Shown: positions 1 through 12,129, counted from the first letter of the stretch. The stretch is DNA of 64,000 bases from Tetradesmus obliquus (GCA_030272155.1 CP126192.1:1956501-2020500); one strand, 5' to 3'. Made by a program: numbers and translations. The notes: generated from the sequence alone by a model not told the origin.

Positions 1-230
1 AATTATGTATTAGCGCCTTCTGCCATACCAGCCAATACACTGCTTCTGAGGTGCATGCCCTGGTGCCATGTTGAGGGATGCGTCTTCAGCTAATTGCAGC
101 AGAAAGCTTGGGATCAGTCAGGGTTCAACTCATTTGCCCTCTTGCCTTGCAACTTCTCCAAGACGCACAGTTGTTTCAGGATATTACACCTGTGTTTGCG
201 TATGTGTCGTGCCTGGTTGCTGCCGGCTGC

Positions 231-420
231 TCATGCTGCAGGTGCCTTCGAGTGCGGTGGGGCAGCTACTCATCTGAAGCCTGTACCCGGCACGCCCCGA
301 TCTGTTGCTTCTAAAATAGCCGCATCAGAAACCTGTCATCTGTGCTGCTGTCCTTATATGCTGCAGGTGCCATCACTTGAGGTGGGGCAGCTGCTCATCC
401 GCAGCCTGTACCAGGCACAG
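231..420 (+). repeat. Tandem copy of an intron-exon junction in the BTB gene
   Basis: The acceptor and exon start at 357-420 (CTGCAG|GTGCCATCACTTGAG..) has a diverged upstream copy at 231-296, offset 124 nt. The upstream copy keeps the CTGCAG acceptor and reads VPSSAVGQLLI before a TGA stop. The exonic copy continues with RSLYQAQ. The upstream copy is therefore a decayed decoy exon start. Confidence 0.75.
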
Positions 421-1384
421 CCGCAGCTGCAGCAATGCAGCCAGCCGCAGCTCCTGCAGCTGATCATGCTCGCAGACAGATTCGATGCCACAAAGGCAGT
501 GGCTGCCGCCAGCAAGCAGCTGCAGCGCATCGCAGCGCAAGGCCGCCTGGAATGGGCCACTGCCTGCCTCATCATGCGCTTGCCGCCTGCCTGCCCTGAG
601 ATGGCGGCATACAAGCCGCTGTTTCAAGCAGCAGCAGCGCTCATCCAGGAGGAGCTGGGTGACCTGGAGGTTGCTTGCGCAGATCAACAGGCAAAGTGGC
701 CCAAGCTGTTAGCGCTGCCCCACAGCTGGCTGCTGCAGCTGCTGTCAAACGAGGGGACTCGAGTCTCGAGCGAGAACACTGTTGCTTACGTCATCCAGCG
801 TTGGGGAGAGGCGCAGCAGCCGCAGCAGCCGCTGCAGCAGCTGCAGCAGCTGTGCGACACGATCCGCGTCGCGCGCTGCTCTCCGCTGTATGTAGCGACG
901 GTGCTGCCGGCATGGCCGCTGCTGGCGCAGTGCTTCACAGCGCAAGAGCACGCGGCAGCAAACATGCTGGCAGCCAACGCAGATGCCTTGTTGCGCCTCA
1001 GTTGCGCGGCTGAGGCTGCAGACGATGCAGCTCTGTGTCAGCAGCTGGAGCAGGACCTGCTGACTGAGCAGCGCAATGCTGCCCGCACTGCTGTGGTGCA
1101 GCGCCGCAAGGCATGGCTGCTGCCCTGCAGGCCACCCTCAGCGCGTGGGGCCGCAGTGGCCCAACCACTGACGTACGAACACAGCTTTCCCCTGAGTGCC
1201 TAGCAAGCAGCAATCGAGGCCACGTTAGCGCGCGCAACAGCCGGCAACTTAGCAGAGCCTGCTAACGTGGCCTGGCAGCTGCCAGCTTGGCGGGGCAGGA
1301 GCTATGCTGTGCGGCTGGTGGTGAAGACAGCAGCAGTGCCAGCAGCTGCGGACACAGCAGTGCCAGCAGCTGCGGAGGCAGCAG

Positions 1385-1430
<46 letters not shown>

Positions 1431-1566
1431 AGCAGCAGCAGCAAACCAACTCGCAGCGGGTGAGGCTGCTGAGCAGGCGCGCGACGATGCAGCAGCAGCC
1501 GCTGCAGCAGGAGGTAACAATGCAGCAGTGGCGGCGGCAGCAGCAGCAGCAGCAAGAGGTAGCAAT

Positions 1567-1602
<36 letters not shown>

Positions 1603-1721
1603 CGAGCGCCTGAAGCTGGCGATGTGAGCTGCACGCTGCGGCTATCCGTGCGCCATGGCGAGGACATGCCAGCGGTGAGGCAGCACTGGATTCGCCTTGC
1701 ATGAGGAGCGTAGCCATGCTG

Positions 1722-1802
1722 CATTGTGCTGCACTGTGCAATATTGTACTGCATTGTGCTGCATTGTGCTGCATTTGCTGCAGCGTGCCGCATCGTGCTG
1801 CC
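1722..1802 (+). repeat. Short GCATTGTGCT-type minisatellite
   Basis: Imperfect reiterations of a unit near GCATTGTGCT lie inside the last intron of the BTB gene. No coding or structural role is visible. Confidence 0.6.
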
Positions 1803-1960
1803 GATGACTGCTATGCTCCAATCCAATGTTGTTCAAGGTGCCACAAAGCCAAAGCATGTTGACCAAGGTCACAAATGTGAGCGCTGCACACCAGCAGGCT
1901 GCTGCGGGGATGTGGGCTGGTGACTTCACGTGCTTGCGCAGTTGCTGCTATTGATTTTGA

Positions 1961-1998
<38 letters not shown>

Positions 1999-2279
1999 AA
2001 ACGCTGCAGAGTGCCACAGGCAAAATCATATACTGCTATCGAGTGCTGCCGGCCCCGTCTGGCGCGCCTTTTGGCGCTGCTGCACGCCGCAGGGGCATTG
2101 AGTCGCTGTGGTTCACGACCCGGCTAACGCTGTGCAAGGCCTCCTGCCCGCATGCTGACGTCTTTGAGATCGGCTCTTTCAAGAGCTACGCTGAGTGCGA
2201 GCGGCAGCTGCGGGCAAAGGGGCTGGTGCAGCCAGACGCCACGCTCAAGATGCAGCTGCTGGTGCAGGATGTGCGGTAG

Positions 2280-3794
2280 TCAACAGTCACAGTAGCAAGA
2301 TCCAGCTGGATGGCTGATGACTGGCTGATGGATGTCTGGGATGGATGGATGGCGGGCTGGCTGGCTGATGGCTGATGGCTGCACAGCCGCGGTACAAGTG
2401 CCTGCCGCAGTACTAGTACCTGCATGGATGCGTGCGCACGTTACAACCCTTTATACTAGTGCCTGCCCTGAGCTGCGCCTCACAGCCCCTACTAAAACAA
2501 CATATAGTATCATCAGCTTGTTACCAGGTGAGCAATCACACAGCGCTGCGAGCCTAAAGGCACAAGCTTGTGCCCCACCAGGGTAATGCCCGAGTAGTAT
2601 ACATGTCAAATATATATCAGATATCGGCCTGGCGGGTTGATATGTACTAGGTATCTGTGGCTGTGTTGTGAGATTGGCTTGACACATGGTGGAGACACAT
2701 GGTGGTAAGTGATTCCTTGCATTCTCATGGCAAGCTGGTGAACTGCTTCATACAATCTGCTGGTGGGCGCATTGCGCAGCATGCTGTTGAAGCAGTTATC
2801 AGCTTTGCACAAGCTCAAAGAGTTGTGCAGGAACTGAAACTTGGGACCCAAATGATGTGTTTGTGTTACCAGGGGGCAGAAACTCATGAGTTGATCAACC
2901 ACCTAGCTAACTTCACAACCGCTTTTGGAAGTTGTACACGGGTGACCTCGCTCGTTAAGAGCCAATGACAGGATCATTGGGAAAAGAGCACACAAAACCT
3001 GGTCAAAGCAAGGACCAGTTGTTCTGCCAACAAACAACACTTCCAAATATCATCGTGAATTCATCCGAATAGGGTTCACATAGCAGTTCCTGATGAGCAC
3101 AGAACAGCCAGCTTGGACATACCCAATCAAACATTGCACACCATCTCGTCCATGATACACTTATTGCCTGGCGTGTTTGTTGAATTGAAAGGCAAGCGGC
3201 CTAGCCAGCATCACCCGGTGGCGACCACAAGCAGCACCCACATGCACTGCATGCATTCACTGCATGCATTCACTGCATGCAGCATACAGGAGCAGCGTTG
3301 AGAACAACACAGCTTGCTCACAGCTGCAACAACATAATCACAAGAAACTGCATGCTGGTCAAGAGGGAGCTCCCATCCAGGAGTTGCAACCCTTCCATCA
3401 CTTTGACTGGTGACTGTAAGCTGGAAGCAAAGCAAACGTAGAGCAAACAAACAAAAACGGTGCAAGTAGATAATAAAAAGGACGTCTGATGAGTCAAAAA
3501 AGAGAGGACAGCAACAGCTGGTTGCGGATGACGGCTGAAAACAACAAGTTGCTGCTGCTGTTAGCAAACCCTGCATTGATGGAAAGCCCCAGGAACATCA
3601 GCCCACATCACAACAGCATCATCTGCTGAAACCACACTGTTCAGTACTACACTTCATGCTTGCACCAGAGCTTGCATGCAAACTGCACCAGCCCTGCTAC
3701 ACCCCCGAAAGTGTGAGGCACCGGAGGCTTTCTGCCTGCCTCATGTACACACAGCTACTGCACTAAACATGATGAATTAATCGCACCAACTGCC
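2280..3794. other. Intergenic region between convergent genes
   Basis: This is the space between the stops of the BTB gene (+) and the desaturase gene (-). It holds a GATG/GGCT-rich simple-repeat patch at about 2316-2382 and a short tandem of ACTGCATGCATTC at 3244-3282. The short reading frames here show no recognisable domain. It is probably 3' UTRs and spacer. Confidence 0.6.
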
Positions 3795-4634
3795 TCACTC
3801 TGCAGCTGTCACAGACACCCGCCCCGCAGCGCGCGGCCTCAGCGCATGCTGCCCCGCGGCCTTGGCCAGGTGCAGCCGTGCTGCTGCCTTTGCTGCAGCG
3901 CCCGCTGCTGCAGCCACTGCCGCCGCCTCCAGCTGGCTCGCTGGCTTGCTGCCGATGGGGCGCGTCCTGTACCTCACAAAGGCACGCTTCTGCTGCGGCG
4001 TCATCTGGCCACTGTAGTCAACCAGCCTGCAGTGCCCAACATCAGCAGCAGCAGCAGCAGCAGCATCATATGCATGAGCTGCAACGGCAGCAGATGCAGC
4101 AGCTACTGGATTACAACCAGAATGCACTCACTCTGCAGGCTAGTGCTGGCAGCTGCAACCAACCAGAAGCCGCCTCTTTTTATAAAACATCAAACAGCTA
4201 CACAGCGCCTCACCGCTCAGCAAAGTAGCCCCAGCGGTGCAGCATGGCCATAGCCCAGATCTCCAAGGGGTCCGAGTGGCTCAGCAGCAGGCTGCTGTTG
4301 GCGATGTAGAAGTCCCGCTGCGCGCTGTACAGCTGGCGCACCTCGCTGAAGTGCGCGGCTGGCCGCAGGTGGTGCGTGAGGTGCAGCCCCTCGTTGAACA
4401 CGTCGCCTGCAGGGCGGCAGCAGGGCAGTGTTAGCGATCACAAACTGCTACTGGAAATGCGGAGGGATGGCTGATGCGTGAATCAAGGCATACATTTCAA
4501 GCGTAATAGGTGCTTGAGCAACTCCCAGCAGCTGCTCCAAAGCCAGCATGATGTGCTGTTCTGTGCTGTCTGACGCATGTTGTTTCACCTGCTGATGAAA
4601 TTGTGTTCATTCTGCAAGTGCTGAAAATGTAGCA

Positions 4635-4705
<71 letters not shown>

Positions 4706-5673
4706 ACTGCACTCCTACGTTCTGCACCAGCGTGCGGCCCACCTGCCCAGTCCATGACAGTGATGGTTGATGCCGCATACTTGGCTGGCTCCGCAGGATC
4801 CGCAAAGATGTGCCAGCCCCAGTTCACCACGCTAGCAAAGCCCACATCAGCAACAAAAGGCCTCGCAAACAGCAGCACAAACAGCCGCGGGCCAGCCAGC
4901 GCCAGCACTGCAGCAGCGCAGCTGTAGTAGCAGGCCATGCCTATGGCAGTCTGCTGCAGTAGCCCATAGCAGGCGGAGCTGTGGAAGTCGCACAGCAGGC
5001 CCAGGCCGGTGTTGTGCCACAGCCCTGCTGTCACAACCTGCGCGCCCAGCAGCAGCAGACATGTTGTATGACCTGTGATTCGCTGACTGTAAACCCTCAC
5101 CGCCTGATATGAAGTAGCTCAGCAAGTTGTTGTCCCAGATGGCAGTGTAGCAAGTAGTGCCGAGGCGCCGCTGCTCTGCTGCCTGGCTAGTGACACGCCA
5201 GCCGCACTCACGCACTCGCCTGTGAGCAGCTGCTTGCGGCACCTGGCAGTGCAAGCTTCCCAGCTGCCAAAACACCATCGTGTCATCATGCTGCCGAGTT
5301 ATTATATTAACCTCACTCCACCCACTGGCAGAAGTGGAACAGGCTGGCCCTGTCCAGGTGGCTGTTGCCCCAGTCGTCATTCTCCATCTCATTGCGGTGG
5401 TGCACAAAGCCGTGCCCGCAGCGGTCGATCTCAGGCACGTTGCCGTGGAACACGCCGGTCCACCACTCGTTTACACGCTGCAGGCAGCACGCCGGGTTGA
5501 AGACACAAAGCACGTGTCTTGTCACAGAGCAGTGGTGTGCAGCTGGAACTGCTGCAGCTCCTATTGATGGTGCCATGCAAACATGCATCAAATAGTTTGC
5601 AACTTGGAGCGAGCAGCAATCGCAGCAAACGCTGCCATCATGTGTGTAGCTAGCATGCACATGAGTAGCGTGC

Positions 5674-5714
<41 letters not shown>

Positions 5715-6372
5715 TACCTGCAGCACCGCCCGCGCTGCTGGATGCTTGTAGATGGCCTTGCGGCGGTGGCTCTCCTGGTGCTTCGCAGTGAACATCAGCA
5801 CCAACGCCCCTGTCATCACTGCCTGCCGCAGCAGCAGCACTGGCCAGTGCATCTGCCCAGGCTGCACCAGGTGCTGCAGCACCAGCACCAGCGTGAGGCC
5901 TGTTGTGCTGATGGCGCAGCCGATGCTGACAACCATCAGCGCCTGGTCCCTAGGATCCACCAGGAGCTTCTGGCTCAGCTGCTGTGCTGCTGTTGCTGCA
6001 ACTGTGTACGCAGCTGTCTGCTGTATGCGGTCAATGCACCAGTTGTTGGGACCTGCGCAGATCGCATGCATGATCTTTTGCGTGAAGCATCCTTAGTGCC
6101 GCTGGCCGTTCTCTGCTTATCGCTCGACATAGTAAAACTGTATTCTTGCTCCTGTAGCGTGCACTGATCAGGCTTCGATGTGTCAGCATGCATCGGCCGC
6201 TCTCAGTGTGCTCAGTGCCATTGGGTCAGTGAACTGCTGGTGACTGGCCGATGTTATCACCGATGCAGCACCCGGACACGACGGGCACCAAAGCAATCAC
6301 ATACTGCAGTATGATTGTGCACATCTGGATAGCAGCAAGCCAGAAGTTCAGCCTGTCAGCAAACCAGCGCAT
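3795..6372 (-). CDS. Membrane fatty-acid desaturase, seven exons
   Basis: Exons are 6372-6261, 6052-5718, 5477-5322, 5182-5101, 5027-4743, 4406-4214 and 4026-3795. Phases agree and give 464 aa. The fold is that of the di-iron desaturase/hydroxylase family, which introduces double bonds or hydroxyls into acyl chains in membranes. Three histidine clusters are visible: HQESH (about residue 130), HGFVHHRNEMEND (about 170) and NEGLHLTHHLRP (about 325). The last is the classical HxxHH box. Hydrophobic spans lie near residues 10-35, 70-125 and 210-270. The C-terminus after residue 390 is Ala-rich and probably disordered. The ATG at 6372 follows a possible acceptor at 6382-6381, so an upstream exon is possible. 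Substrate and regiospecificity cannot be read from the sequence. The exon 4/5 junction uses the only phase-compatible acceptor I found and is the weakest point of the model. Confidence 0.8.
4635..4704 (+). repeat. CTG trinucleotide tract in a desaturase intron
   Basis: An uninterrupted run of about 23 CTG units on the plus strand lies inside the intron 4742-4407. In gene sense it is CAG and sits near the donor. Confidence 0.9.
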
Positions 6373-7179
6373 CCGAGACACTGTACAACAGAAACCGTCA
6401 CAGCGTTCAGAATGTGCTTCGTCCTTTTACACAGCTGTACAGCGTACATTCAAGTGACACAGCTTCTGCCAGATGTGCATCCACTGCTGTGAATCCGCAA
6501 ACTGCACTAAACCTGAAGAGACTGTTCATGAAACAACATCTGCACAAACCGATATGTGCAGCGCAGAACAAGAGAAAGAAGAAGGGACCACTAGCCTGCA
6601 GCGAGCCCAGCAATACATCGCCAGACAGCGCTGCAGCTCACCCGTACCCCCATGCCTGCCCAAAAATGCTCCCTCAGCTGAGGGCTGCAGCCCAAGAAAC
6701 AGGCACGCATATACATGCACAACAGCAGCACGCCATGCTGCTGCAGCATGTAAGCAAGCCGAAATCACCCAGCGCATCATGACAGCGCAAGCGCATGCTG
6801 CACGATACATCAACTGCATGAGCAGTCAAGCAGCAGCTGCACCACTGCCAGCAGGACATGCCACTGCAGTGCACACTTGGCGCATAGACCTGACAGCCAG
6901 CACCAGGCATGCGATGATGCCTGGGCTGCCAGCCAACAGCGCTCAATACTGCTCGCCCTCAAGGCCCAGGCACATGCTGCTGCCAGCAACACACTGCCAA
7001 CTGGCAGCCCCAGGACAGATGCGGCATGCAACCAGCACCCTGCAGCTGCTGCTGTGTACCATCACAGCACCAGGCTGCAGCAGCACGGCACACCGCATGC
7101 CGAGCAGCACACTCTAAATGCACACATATACTCACAACCAGCATCCAAACCAGCTGCCGCCAGCACAGCCCCCAGCCGC
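6373..7179. other. Spacer upstream of the desaturase gene
   Basis: No supported gene. The sequence is GCA/TGC- and CA-rich and yields many chance frames on both strands, none with a domain. It should contain the desaturase promoter and 5' leader, and the 3' UTR of the uL14 gene. Confidence 0.5.
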
Positions 7180-7533
7180 TCAGAACAGGCGCTTGCCCAG
7201 CATGCTGACGCGCTTCCAGCGCGGCCGCGCAAACTCCAAACCCAGCATACCCCTCAGCCTGTTCCCAAGCGGGTTGCCCTTATCGCTCAGCAGCACCGCA
7301 GTATTTCTTAGGCTCTGGTAATGCGCACCATTTGGCCGCCGGGTGGGGTACTTTGTCTCCACCACAACTGCCTTCTTCATCTGGCCCTTGGTCACCTTGC
7401 CGCCCTTTGCCTCCTTGATGGCCACTTTGACCACGTTGCCGGCGCCCGCCGTGCCGAAGCGCGTCCAGATGATCTGGCCCAGGCGTGCGCCGCTGTTGTC
7501 GATGATTTTGAGGAAGGCGCCCTTGGGCAGCAT
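7180..7533 (-). CDS. MRPL14: Ribosomal protein uL14, probably mitochondrial
   Basis: Complete intronless frame of 117 aa. It binds 23S-type rRNA at the subunit interface in the large ribosomal subunit. The uL14 signatures are clear: IIDNSGARLGQI near the N-terminus (the family's ADNSGAR), KVAIKEAKGGKVTKG, KAVVVETKYPTRRPNG, RNTAVLLSDKGNPLGNRLRG. Length matches bacterial and organellar L14 (about 120 aa). Cytosolic uL14 has a longer N-terminus and different motifs. Plastid rpl14 is normally plastid-encoded, so a nuclear bacterial-type copy is most likely the mitochondrial protein. No long presequence is seen, which is not unusual for L14. The ATG has a good context (GCCGCCATGC). Confidence 0.9.
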   Translation of the reverse strand: MLPKGAFLKIIDNSGARLGQIIWTRFGTAGAGNVVKVAIKEAKGGKVTKGQMKKAVVVETKYPTRRPNGAHYQSLRNTAVLLSDKGNPLGNRLRGMLGLEFARPRWKRVSMLGKRLF

Positions 7534-7818
7534 GGCGGCTGGAGCCCGCGCGGCGCGCTGCAGCTGCTGCTGCTGCTGCTGCTGCTAGTTTTTGGCTATA
7601 GCTGCTGTGAGTCCTGCCTGCAGCGCAGCATGGTAGCATGTCTTACATAGCAACATGGCATGTAGCTTGTCACCAGGGGCTGCTGCTGCTGCGGCTGCAT
7701 GCAGGGTGTGGAGCTGCGTGTAGTTTCATGCTGAGGACAGCATGCAGGTATGATCAAACAGTAGGCAGCAAGATGCATGGTGACGGTGTTGAGCCCAGCA
7801 GAAGTGCTGCTGCTGCTG

Positions 7819-7850
<32 letters not shown>

Positions 7851-8323
7851 AGTCCTGGGTTGTGCTACACCACGCACCTGCAGGTAATTAATATAACCTC
7901 TGTGATACTGAGTACAAGTCCAGTCAGCTATCGATATAGTCGCGATAGATGAACGTAGAAAGAGCTCCGCAGACTAAGCACAACGCGTGCTGGCGGGGCA
8001 GGCTGCCTCTACGCTTGGTTTCGTCGTCGCACACGGTTCATGCGCCAATTACAGTCCTGATAGCCGGGGTCTCAAGTGCGGACTCGCTTACTGTACTTGT
8101 GGGTGACGAAGTTATGTGGGTACTGCACAGCAGCACTGGCAGCAAACTTCCCGAACTGCAGCAAGCACCTCAGTCAAGCAAGGGACACATCAAACCTCAG
8201 TACAGAACGGATGGCGATTACCACGGTCAAGTGCCTTTCAGCAGAAGCCCTAAAGCGCCCTACTAGTAAGCCTCTGTGACACCATGTCACTGACGACAGC
8301 TCACTAACGCCCGCTTTCACTCA
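7534..8323. other. Spacer between uL14 and NOL8-like genes
   Basis: Holds CTG tracts at about 7563-7585 (5' leader of uL14) and 7807-7850. The longest frame (7949-8266 +) has no recognisable domain and looks like chance coding. Confidence 0.5.
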
Positions 8324-8838
8324 TCACCGCCGCCTCTTGGCACCAGATGCTGGCGTGCGCTGCCGCTGAGCCTGCCCTGCTGCAGCTGGCTGCCGCGGCG
8401 TCTGCTGCTGTTGCTGCTGTTGCTGCCGCCTCGGGGCTTGTTGTGCAACAGGCAGCCTGACAGCCTGCGGGCCCTTCTGCTGCTGCTGCTGCTGCTGCTG
8501 GCCTGCTGCAGCTCTAAACAGTGCTGCCCTGCCTGTGCCTGCCCTGGGCGCCACAGGGCACAGCAGCTGATCACGCTGCCTGCTGGCGCTGCTGCCTGCA
8601 CCCACCGGCCCAGTGCTGCCAGCAGCAGCAGCTGCGGCTGCTGTGCTGCCCTGCTGTGCCTGACGTTTCTTGGCAACCACAGATGTCTGGGCAGTTGTTG
8701 CTGCTGCTGCTGCTGCTGTGTCATCTTCGTCCACATCTACCAGCACCTCCTCACTGTCGCTGCCAAACCTGTCAAACGCTGCCGCTGCTGCTGCTGCTCG
8801 ACCTGCTTCAGCATCGTCCAGGAAGCTCACCACAGCCA

Positions 8839-8872
<34 letters not shown>

Positions 8873-9624
8873 GGGCACCTCCAGCCGCAACCGCCACGCC
8901 TCACGCTGCTGCTGCTGCTGCTGCTGTTGTACTACCGTCTCCTGCTCTTCACTGTCCGCCTCAGCCAACTGCTCACTGTCGGCCTGCTCCACCTCCCCAT
9001 CCTCATCATCACCATCATCATCATCACCATCATCATAATCATCACCATCATCATCTGCTGCTGCTGCCTGCTCTTCGCTGCTCTCTTGCAAGCTGCTGCT
9101 GGCAGGGGCGCCCGCCCCGCCACCATCTGCATCTTCACTTTCCTCCTCTGCTGATGCTAATGCAAAATCATCACCCTCTTGCTCTTCGCTGCTGCCTTCA
9201 TCTGCCAGGTCCGCTGCTGCGTCCTCGTCTTCACTGCTGCCTGCCTCTGCCTCGTCAGCTGCTGCACCATCACCTTCATCGCTGGTGTCCATGCCACCCA
9301 TCTCATCTGCTGAGTCAGCATGCAGCTCATCATCACCTTCATCAGCCTCTTCAGAGGAAGCAGCCAGCTCCTGCCCTGCATCTTCTCCATCAGAGCCAGC
9401 TGCTGCTGCTGCTGCTGCTTGGGCGTGAGGCAACACCTGCCACTGCTGCTCGCTGCTGTCACCAGGATCATCCGACACCTCCTCAGGCACGCCCAGGTCT
9501 ATGTCACTGCTAGAGCTGGCTGGCTCAGCAGCAGCAGCAGCAGCAGTGCCGTTCATGCGGCGCTGCTGCTGCTGCTGCTGCTGTGGTTGCCACATAGTTG
9601 CAGGCACCAGCATCTCCTGCCTCG

Positions 9625-9663
<39 letters not shown>

Positions 9664-9806
9664 GTGCAGGCTCACCTTCGCTGCCGCTGTCGCTGTCGTC
9701 AAACCTGCTGAGCTGCTGAGCCAGCGCCGCTGCATCAACGCCATTAGCAGCAGCAGCAGCATCCTCTTCATCATCTGACATCACCACAACACCAGCTGCC
9801 ACCTGC

Positions 9807-9857
<51 letters not shown>

Positions 9858-10029
9858 CTTATGCCTGCCTGCCTGCGTGCCGCTGCCACAGCAGCAGGGG
9901 GTGCAGCTGCGCCGTATCGCGCCTCCTCCTGCTGCTGCTGCAGCGCCGCTGCCGTCTCCTGCTCTGCGATGCGCTTGAGCAGCTTCAGCTGGGCCCAGTG
10001 CTCCTGAGCCAGCTGCGCGCCCAGGCCCT

Positions 10030-10077
<48 letters not shown>

Positions 10078-10328
10078 GCAGCAGCAGCAGCGCCAGGCAA
10101 AGTGCAGCGAACACAACGAGGTCAGGTTAGCGTCCGGCAATGACAGCCAGGCAGACGATCACAGGGAAAGCCGGTTGGACAGGCCGGTATGCTGGTTACG
10201 CAATGAATTTCAAGCAGCAGCAGGGTCTGCGTTGCGACCGCAGAGCCATCAAAGCCGTTCCACTGGTCATGCCTGTATCAGCTGATGCACGCATGGGCTA
10301 GCCACCTTGGCTCGGCCTACCTTGACAG

Positions 10329-10366
<38 letters not shown>

Positions 10367-11168
10367 TTGTACTGATACGGCACAGCAGCACCCTTTGCAG
10401 GCTGCTGTTGCTGCTGCTGCTGGTGCTGGTGCTGTGTCTCGTCCTGCTGCTGCTGGCCTGCCTTGACTGCTGGCACTGGTTTGGCAGCGTTGGCAGCTGC
10501 TTGCAGCGCCATCCTGCAGCAAGTGAAACAGCAGGCAGCAGAGTAATGAGCGCAGCATGTGCAGGACACACATGCGCAGCAGCCATTGACAGCAAGACAG
10601 AAGCGTCTTGCAGCAATGCAATCCATGCACATGCAACGACCTGTCCCAGCTGCACCAAGCAACAGCCTGTCCAGGTTCACCAGGGGACAGCGGCATCATG
10701 CCAGCTGCACCACATGACACCTGCCACACCCCACCCCTAGCAGCTGCAAGATGCACCCACAGCAGGCCCTGACAGCTGTGCTGCTGCATTGCGCTGCGCT
10801 GCATGCATGGCCTCAGCCTCACCTCTTGCTGGGCTGCAGCGGCTCCCAGCTCAGCTCTGCCGTGCGTGCCGCCTTGTGCGCGGGGAACCAGGCCCGGTGC
10901 GACTTGGCCTTGGCCGCTAGGTCCACCAGCACACTCTGGGCAGGGTGGCGAGAGGGTGAGGAGAGGTGCAGGGGTGCAGAGATGCAAGCGAAGGGATGAA
11001 TGCAGTCTAAGAGCAGGTGCAAGTGTGGCCATGACCGCAGCTGCCGCAGAGGAGCATAGGTGCAGCAAGCAATATGCAGGGACAACAGCTGCGCATAAAT
11101 GTGGCAGCCTTGCAAGTACTGGAGAGCTGCAGACAGTTGCACAATGGAATACAGCCACTATCCGTGTC

Positions 11169-11233
<65 letters not shown>

Positions 11234-11331
11234 TGCTGCTGCATGGCTGCAGCCCCACCTTGCGCTTGCCCGGCATGGTGATGCGGATGGTGGTGCCCCG
11301 CTGCTCCTCAGCATCACCGCCATCACCACCA

Positions 11332-11366
<35 letters not shown>

Positions 11367-11843
11367 ATCTAAAAACTTTGGAGGCAAGCCGCCATTCTGT
11401 TTAGCCAGCTCTGCTGCCTCCTGCTGCTCCCGCTCCTGCTCCTGCTGCTGCTGCCACTCCTGCTGCAGCTTGTCGGCAAAATGGGGCTTGGCCAGCTCCA
11501 CGCGCAGCTTGTTGCCGCGCCACTTGCAGCCATTGTACTGCAGGGAGAGGTGTAGTGCGATGATACAGGCACAGACACAGGTTGCTTGTGTTTTGCTTGG
11601 ATGCTGATGCTTGATACAGGCACAGACATAGGTTGCTTGTCTTTAACTTGGATGCTGATGCTTACTTAGATAGTTGCAGGCACCTGGAGCGCTGAATATC
11701 AGATTGGACTACCAATCCACCTGGCAAATGTATTTTGAAGGCAGAGACATGCCGTGTTGCGTGTCCTACAGTCCAATGAAGGCACCATTGATGATTTTGA
11801 TAGCTGAGTTTACAGCCTGAAGCGCACCAAGCGCATGTGTGCA

Positions 11844-11889
<46 letters not shown>

Positions 11890-12129
11890 TAGTGTAGCCG
11901 TCTTGCTGCTGCTGCTCACCAAGCTGAAGGCTCTTGCTAGGGCAGCCTGGTCCTTGGGCTGAAAGGACATGTAGGCAAACCCTCGACAGTGTGAAGAGTC
12001 GCCAGATACGCTCTTGCCGCGCACAACTTCGCAGGCTGTGACAGTACCGAAGGGCTTGAACCTGCCAATCACGTCGGCCTCCTGTATGTCCGGAGTAAGA
12101 CCGCCGACGTATATTCGCTGAGTTTCCAT
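8324..12129 (-). CDS. RRM protein of the NOL8/ROS3 type, nucleolar
   Basis: Exons are 12129-11920, 11537-11259, 10935-10823, 10513-10321 and 10027-8324, giving 832 aa. The N-terminal RRM (residues 1-75) has RNP2 RIYVGGL and RNP1 RGFAYMSF. It is completed by exon 2: WRGNKLRVELAKPHFADKL, the hallmark continuation of NOL8-type proteins, where the RRM runs into a basic 'AKPHF..RL..EW' helix. Then follow Gln/Glu-rich segments, a conserved basic patch (TMPGKRKV, SHRAWFPAHKAARTAELSW) and a long acidic, low-complexity tail with Asp/Glu blocks, poly-Gln and poly-Ala. It ends in a KRRR nuclear signal. Family members act in rRNA processing or RNA binding in the nucleolus. A plant relative, ROS3, links RNA binding to DNA demethylation. 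The exact role here is inferred. Confidence 0.8.
9003..9056 (+). repeat. ATC/ATG trinucleotide-rich stretch coding an Asp-rich run
   Basis: CATCATCACC-type repeats on the plus strand are GATGATGAC codons in the sense of the NOL8-like gene. They give a near-pure Asp/Gly/Glu acidic block. Confidence 0.85.
10029..10078 (+). repeat. Intronic CAG/CTG tract abutting a 3' splice site
   Basis: A CAG run on plus is (CTG)n in sense and ends directly in the acceptor CAG of the last NOL8-like exon. It occupies the pyrimidine-tract position. Confidence 0.85.
11169..11243 (+). repeat. CTG tract in an intron of the NOL8-like gene
   Basis: About 23 near-perfect CTG units on plus (CAG in sense). They lie just downstream of the donor of the second intron. 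Confidence 0.85.

Larger units (their letters stand above)
1..2279 (+). pseudogene. BTB/BACK-domain protein, 3' part, interrupted by an in-frame TAG
   Basis: Partial: the 5' end, with most of the BTB domain, lies left of the window. A large exon follows the acceptor CTGCAG at 361-366 and runs 367-1674. A last exon runs 2010-2279 after an acceptor CAG at 2007-2009. The first residues (VPSLEVGQLLIRSLYQ) look like the last BTB helices. They are followed by a BACK-like helical region (LLQLLSNEGTRVSSENTVAY, roughly codons 118-250 of the exon). A C-terminal beta-rich domain carries WQLPAW...RLVV and ends LLVQDVR. Such proteins are usually Cullin-3 substrate adaptors; that role is family knowledge. 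The frame is open on both sides of TAG 1201-1203, with family-like sequence before (YEHSFPLSA) and after (QAAIEATLARA). A single C-to-T change in CAG would explain it. Poly-Ala tracts sit at about 1384-1445 and 1570-1602. It could be a pseudogene, a read-through or a sequence error. Confidence 0.6.

Noticed and set aside
1173-1203. Mini-intron GTACGA..TAG that would remove the BTB stop codon
   Set aside because: It would be 31 nt, too short for a normal intron and not a multiple of three, so it breaks the frame that is clearly kept on both sides.
7949-8266. 105-aa plus-strand frame upstream of the NOL8-like 3' end
   Set aside because: No domain, no splice partner, composition not typical of coding DNA here.
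8324-9778. Many long overlapping frames on both strands in the CTG/CAG-rich region
   Set aside because: They are shadows created by trinucleotide repeats, which lack stops in several frames. Only the minus-strand frame joins to upstream RRM exons with correct phases.
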